From assembly GCA_018333845.1 (NCBI GenBank), contig JAGXSK010000224.1:1-9784 (forward strand): a stretch of 9,784 nt of DNA, written 5' to 3'. The translations under genes and the position numbers were made by a program. How positions within the stretch are numbered: position 1 is the stretch's first letter; every line of letters starts with the position of its first letter. The notes below the pieces were generated by a model, which saw only the letters and a list, made by a program, of their open reading frames with translations, did no database searches and had not been told where the DNA came from. Positions 7,245 to 9,784 of this stretch are shown one piece after another. This DNA comes from Clostridia bacterium (GTDB lineage: Bacteria; Bacillota; DSM-16504; Desulfitibacterales; Desulfitibacteraceae).

Positions 7245-7273
7245 TCAGCCACTATTTAATTATTTATTAAACC

Positions 7274-8203
7274 TTATCTCTTGAGTTGGGCCAATTCTTG
7301 AAGCATCTCATCAGAGGTCCTTATGGTTCTGGCATTTGCCTGGTGACCCCTTTGGGTAACTATCATGTCAGTAAATTCTTCTGCCAGGTCAACATTAGAC
7401 ATCTCCAGGTTTCCCGGAAGCAATGAACCTTGCCCATGCCTGCCATTTGGCCCATCATAAAAAGGCACTCCAGAGTTGTTTGTTCTGCTGTACATGTTCA
7501 TACCTATTTTTTCTAAACCCATGGGGTTATTAAACTTTGCAACTGCTACTGGAGAAGCTATACCATAAGTAATTGGATCTGTTGTATAATCGTTATCCGG
7601 GCTGAAACTGCCAATATTTCCCTGAGGATCAATGAATGTTATATAGCCCTGGGCATCTACTGAAACATTGCGCACATTGTTAATAGGAACTTGCACTAGA
7701 CTTAATCTGCCGTCAGCTGTGGGGTCAGTTGCATCAGGTACATAGCTCAACACATATTTTCCTGTAGATGTGCATACTAAAAATCCTTGTTCATCAAAGG
7801 CAAAATTTCCGGCCCTTGTATATGCCACTGTACCTTCATCATAGGAGTCGCTCCAGTCTATCTGCCCAGCTGCATCTCTTTTAGCATCTGCCACTACAAA
7901 GTATCCATCACCTTGAATCATCAAATCAAAGTTATTGCCTGTGGACATGGCAGCTCCCTGTGTATGGAGTACATCAATGGTACCAATGCTAACCCCCAGA
8001 CCTACCTGCACAGGATTCATGCCGCCAACATTGGCTGTTGGCTGGGAGGCTCCCCTTAGTGTTTGGCTCATCATATCTTGAAATACTGTCCTGGATTTCT
8101 TGTAGCCTATTGTATTAACATTAGATATGTTATTTCCTATTACATCCATTCTTAGCTGGTGTGTTCTTAAACCAGCTACTCCAGAATATAAGGAACGCAT
8201 CAT
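7274..8203 (-). CDS. flgE: Flagellar hook protein FlgE
   Basis: FlgE is exported and polymerises into the hook joining rod and filament. The 309-residue protein has the rod/hook N-terminal signature SLYSGVAGLRTHQLRMDVIG followed by NNISNVNTIGYK (4-35). Next come the core domain with MIQGDGYFVV (95-104) and TRAGNFAFDEQGFLV (129-143), and the C-terminal FlgE/F/G domain with GNLEMSNVDLAEEFTDMIVT (264-283). FlgG and FlgF are relatives, but the DVIGNNISNVNTIGYKKSRT start and the place right after flgD and the TIGR02530-type gene indicate the hook subunit. It resembles the short Firmicute FlgE rather than the longer enterobacterial one. The start is ATG 8203 with AGAGAGG 10 nt upstream; ATG 8200 is possible but less well spaced. 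Stem-loop gaps flank the gene on both sides. Confidence 0.93.
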   Translation of the reverse strand: MMRSLYSGVAGLRTHQLRMDVIGNNISNVNTIGYKKSRTVFQDMMSQTLRGASQPTANVGGMNPVQVGLGVSIGTIDVLHTQGAAMSTGNNFDLMIQGDGYFVVADAKRDAAGQIDWSDSYDEGTVAYTRAGNFAFDEQGFLVCTSTGKYVLSYVPDATDPTADGRLSLVQVPINNVRNVSVDAQGYITFIDPQGNIGSFSPDNDYTTDPITYGIASPVAVAKFNNPMGLEKIGMNMYSRTNNSGVPFYDGPNGRHGQGSLLPGNLEMSNVDLAEEFTDMIVTQRGHQANARTIRTSDEMLQELAQLKR

Positions 8204-8313
8204 TTTTAATCGACCTCTCTTTTGTTTATTTTATTTTCAATACCTGCATCAATCGATCAACAGGTTTTGAGGCTTCCTCAATGGAGGTCCAGCCTCTTAA
8301 ATTTACGCGAAAT
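8204..8313 (-). promoter_or_regulatory. Intergenic leader of flgE with alternative stem-loops
   Basis: This is the longest gap in the operon, 110 nt. On the mRNA strand GAGGCT (8296-8291) pairs with AGCCTC (8274-8269), and inside it CCTC (8287-8284) pairs with GAGG (8279-8276) around a CATT loop. The same four blocks can instead form two small adjacent hairpins. A second short repeat, ACCTG...CAGGT (8265-8261 with 8246-8242), lies closer to flgE. The flgE ribosome site AGAGAGG is at 8220-8214. There is no T-tract, so no terminator is called. I see no convincing promoter here. Confidence 0.55.
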
Positions 8314-8703
8314 CTAGATTATCACAGCACTGTCAATGTTAGTAAAGACATTTTCCTTCATCCTTTCACTCTCAACCACTGTAATAACTGTATTGTTTTT
8401 CACACTTATAACTAGAGCAGCATTATCAGTTAGAACCAGGGATTCTTTGCTCCCCTTCTGGGATGCTGTTTCTACCGCCCTTGCTATCTTCTCCAATTGG
8501 GACGGTTCAAACTCCAGTCCGCTTTGAACCATTCTTTGCTTGGCATGGGCACTAAACTTTAATTGGTTGTCAGCCTGGCCCAGCTGAGAATGAAGGATGT
8601 TCTGAAAGGGAAGATTTTGAGTTTCTCCCTGTTTCCCAACCTTATTGATACTCTGGCTAACTGGCAGTACAGGCTGCTTATGAATACTAATTTTTTGGGC
8701 CAT
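8314..8703 (-). CDS. Flagellar operon protein of the TIGR02530 type, function unknown
   Basis: This 129-residue protein matches the conserved 'flagellar operon protein' family found between flgD and flgE in many Firmicutes. Residues 1-45 are polar and poorly conserved. The conserved part starts at LKFSAHAKQRMVQSGLEF (48-65), includes IARAVETASQKGSKESLVLT (73-92) and NAALVISVKNNTVITVV (94-110), and ends with the family hallmark ENVFTNIDSAVII (117-129). There is no signal peptide or membrane helix. The name rests on my memory of the family pattern. Its position between hook cap and hook subunit suggests a role in hook assembly or export, perhaps as a chaperone, but that is inference. The ATG overlaps the flgD stop as TAATG, with GGGG about 10 nt upstream. 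Confidence 0.88.
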   Translation of the reverse strand: MAQKISIHKQPVLPVSQSINKVGKQGETQNLPFQNILHSQLGQADNQLKFSAHAKQRMVQSGLEFEPSQLEKIARAVETASQKGSKESLVLTDNAALVISVKNNTVITVVESERMKENVFTNIDSAVII

Positions 8704-9230
8704 TATTCACCAACCCCTTCCATCCCTTCATCTAAACCTTGCTCATCCATATCTGGTTCCTTTGATAGGCCTCCATGGTTTCTGTCTGAAACCCATAGTA
8801 CAAAAGCTGCTGGTATTTCATGTTCTCCAATTATCAAGTAAGGTACCCCTTCTTTTAATTTGACCCTGGAGACTACTCCTTCATGTACTGCTTCAGTATG
8901 GGGATTAACTGCATGTACGACTTTTCCTATTAAAGCTACTGATTCGGAGAGGATAAAAGAGGCAGCCATTTCTCGTTGGTTATATAAAACCTCCAGCATA
9001 ACCTCATTTATTAATGATACAGATTTATTCATGTTTTGCAGCTGTTCCAATGAAGAAAAAGTAGCCATCTGTGCTATAAACTCTTTATCACCCATTGGTT
9101 CTAATGGGTTTTGATTTCGAAGCTGTGTTACCAGCAAATTTAGAAATTCATTCTTCCCCAGTTCTTTTTTCACGGTTCTGCTTAATTCATTTTGTTGAGT
9201 TGAGTATGAATTGACTTTACTAATGCCCAT
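8703..9230 (-). CDS. flgD: Flagellar hook capping protein FlgD
   Basis: FlgD is the scaffold at the tip of the growing hook that lets FlgE subunits polymerise. The conserved N-terminal block is clear: LGKNEFLNLLVTQLRNQNPL (24-43), EPMGDKEFIAQMATFSSLEQ (44-63) and LQNMNKSV. A second part at about 93-148 (SESVALIGKVVHAVNP and the strands after it) resembles the short C-terminal domain of Firmicute FlgD. The last 20 or so residues (KEPDMDEQGLDEGMEGVGE) form a very acidic tail that I do not recognise from the family. The protein has 175 residues, longer than B. subtilis FlgD. GGGGGTG lies 6 nt before the ATG, 11 nt after fliK. Confidence 0.95.
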   Translation of the reverse strand: MGISKVNSYSTQQNELSRTVKKELGKNEFLNLLVTQLRNQNPLEPMGDKEFIAQMATFSSLEQLQNMNKSVSLINEVMLEVLYNQREMAASFILSESVALIGKVVHAVNPHTEAVHEGVVSRVKLKEGVPYLIIGEHEIPAAFVLWVSDRNHGGLSKEPDMDEQGLDEGMEGVGE

Positions 9231-9241
9231 TTAATCACCCC

Positions 9242-9784
9242 CTAGGCTAGATAATTTACACCTGTTATTTGACTGTTAATATTTGCAGTTTCTCCCTGGT
9301 TCACATCAAGCACATGATCACTCAAGGTTTTTATGGTTAGGTCATTATAGTTTCTGCTGTTTTCCTGGTGCTGGTTCTTTTCATTAAAGGTATCCCCCTC
9401 ATGTCCCCCAACGTTTACACCCAGGTATTCCACCTTTATGCCCTGTTCCTGCATGGCATTTCTGATTTGCTGCATTGCTGAGTTGAGCAGGCTGCCCGCA
9501 TGGCTTTTATCTGCTGTAAGGCTTGCCGTGACTAAACCATCACTATAGGTAAGATGAACCTTAACCCTTCCCAAAAACTCTGGTTTAAGTTGTATTTCCA
9601 TGTATGTCTTATTCTGGTTCACGTAAGTTTGGGTTTTTTGAACTATTTGCTGCACCATCTGCCATGTAATGTTGTGCAGGGTGCTTGCTTCAGGTTTAAC
9701 TGCTGAAGTTACTGTAGAACTCCTGCCAATATCACTAGTCATGTTTGGGCTTATCTCCTGGACTATCCTTGCAAAGCTTTTATC
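9242..9784 (-). CDS. fliK: Flagellar hook-length control protein FliK (C-terminal 180 residues, cut by the window edge)
   Basis: FliK is exported during hook growth, measures hook length and triggers the FlhB switch. The frame is open to the window edge, so the start lies outside. FliK is usually several hundred residues, so most of the protein is missing. An internal ATG at 9742 exists, but the frame continues 14 codons upstream without a stop. The visible part includes the Flg_hook domain that contacts FlhB: YMEIQLKPEFLGRVKVHLTY, then DGLVTASLTADKSHAGSLLN, then IRNAMQEQGIKVEYLGVNVG. A polar tail rich in Asn, Gln and Glu follows. Downstream flgD starts 11 nt after the TAG. Confidence 0.93.
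   Translation of the reverse strand, partial: DKSFARIVQEISPNMTSDIGRSSTVTSAVKPEASTLHNITWQMVQQIVQKTQTYVNQNKTYMEIQLKPEFLGRVKVHLTYSDGLVTASLTADKSHAGSLLNSAMQQIRNAMQEQGIKVEYLGVNVGGHEGDTFNEKNQHQENSRNYNDLTIKTLSDHVLDVNQGETANINSQITGVNYLA

Larger units (their letters stand above)
7187..7273 (-). promoter_or_regulatory. Intergenic leader of flbD-motAB with stem-loop
   Basis: This is one of only two real gaps in the operon. On the mRNA strand GTGGCTGA (7252-7245) pairs perfectly with TCAGCCAC (7216-7209). Inside it AGCAG (7238-7234) can pair with CTGTT (7224-7220), with one G-U pair. No T-run follows, so it does not look like an intrinsic terminator. The last four bases before the flbD leader (GGGG, 7198-7195) are the probable ribosome site. 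A role as attenuator, processing or stability element, or protein-binding site is inference. Confidence 0.6.

Noticed and set aside
7209..7252. Intrinsic terminator after flgE
   Set aside because: The stem is sound but not GC-rich and no run of T follows it on the minus strand; the downstream genes have no other visible promoter.
7239..7273. Flagellar sigma-factor-like boxes (TAAA ... GCTGATTG) upstream of flbD
   Set aside because: The spacing is 13 nt instead of about 15 and the second box has mismatches. The same bases are better explained by the stem-loop.
8228..8260. Promoter-like TTGATC ... TAAAAT upstream of flgE on the minus strand
   Set aside because: The spacing between the two boxes is 21 nt, too long for the main sigma factor, and AT-rich gaps give such matches by chance.
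8161..8415. Plus-strand open frame covering the flgE leader gap
   Set aside because: It is antisense to two real genes, has no ribosome site I can see and matches no family.
9740..9784. ATG at 9742 with AGGAG about 12 nt upstream as the real start of fliK
   Set aside because: The frame stays open to the window edge and FliK is normally much longer, so this is most likely an internal Met. An internal start cannot be fully excluded.

Overview
The window is a single block of flagellar genes, all on the minus strand, so transcription runs from the high coordinates to the low ones. Both ends are cut. The right edge lies inside fliK and the left edge inside flhA. The DNA is AT-rich by eye. The gene content points to an anaerobic, motile Firmicute of the class Clostridia: a TIGR02530-type flagellar operon protein, a short FlgE, FlbD/SwrD, motAB inside the operon, and fliR and flhB as separate genes. 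The genus cannot be given from this sequence.

In transcription order the genes are fliK (C-terminal part), flgD, the TIGR02530-type operon protein, flgE, flbD, motA, motB, fliL, fliN, fliO, fliP, fliQ, fliR, flhB and flhA (N-terminal 420 codons). They form three functional groups. The first builds and measures the hook: FliK is the length ruler, FlgD the cap and FlgE the subunit. The second is the torque module: FlbD, MotA, MotB, FliL, and FliN of the switch/C-ring. The third is the type III export gate: FliO, FliP, FliQ, FliR, FlhB and FlhA.

The packing is very tight. Most junctions overlap (ATGA or TAATG) or are 14 nt or shorter. motB and fliL overlap by 32 nt, and flhB abuts flhA with no gap. 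The only two real gaps, 110 nt and 87 nt, lie on either side of flgE. Each holds an inverted repeat that can fold in the mRNA, and neither is followed by a T-tract. No terminator, clear promoter, RNA gene, mobile element or CRISPR array is visible. Every other open frame on either strand is a shadow of these genes.

The genes themselves are ordinary, and I do not see a new system. The points worth a second look are the paired stem-loops around flgE, an apparent ATT start codon for fliN that restores a FliM/FliY-like N-terminal motif, the absence of fliM between fliL and fliO, a corrected GTG start for flbD, and the conserved but poorly understood TIGR02530-type protein.
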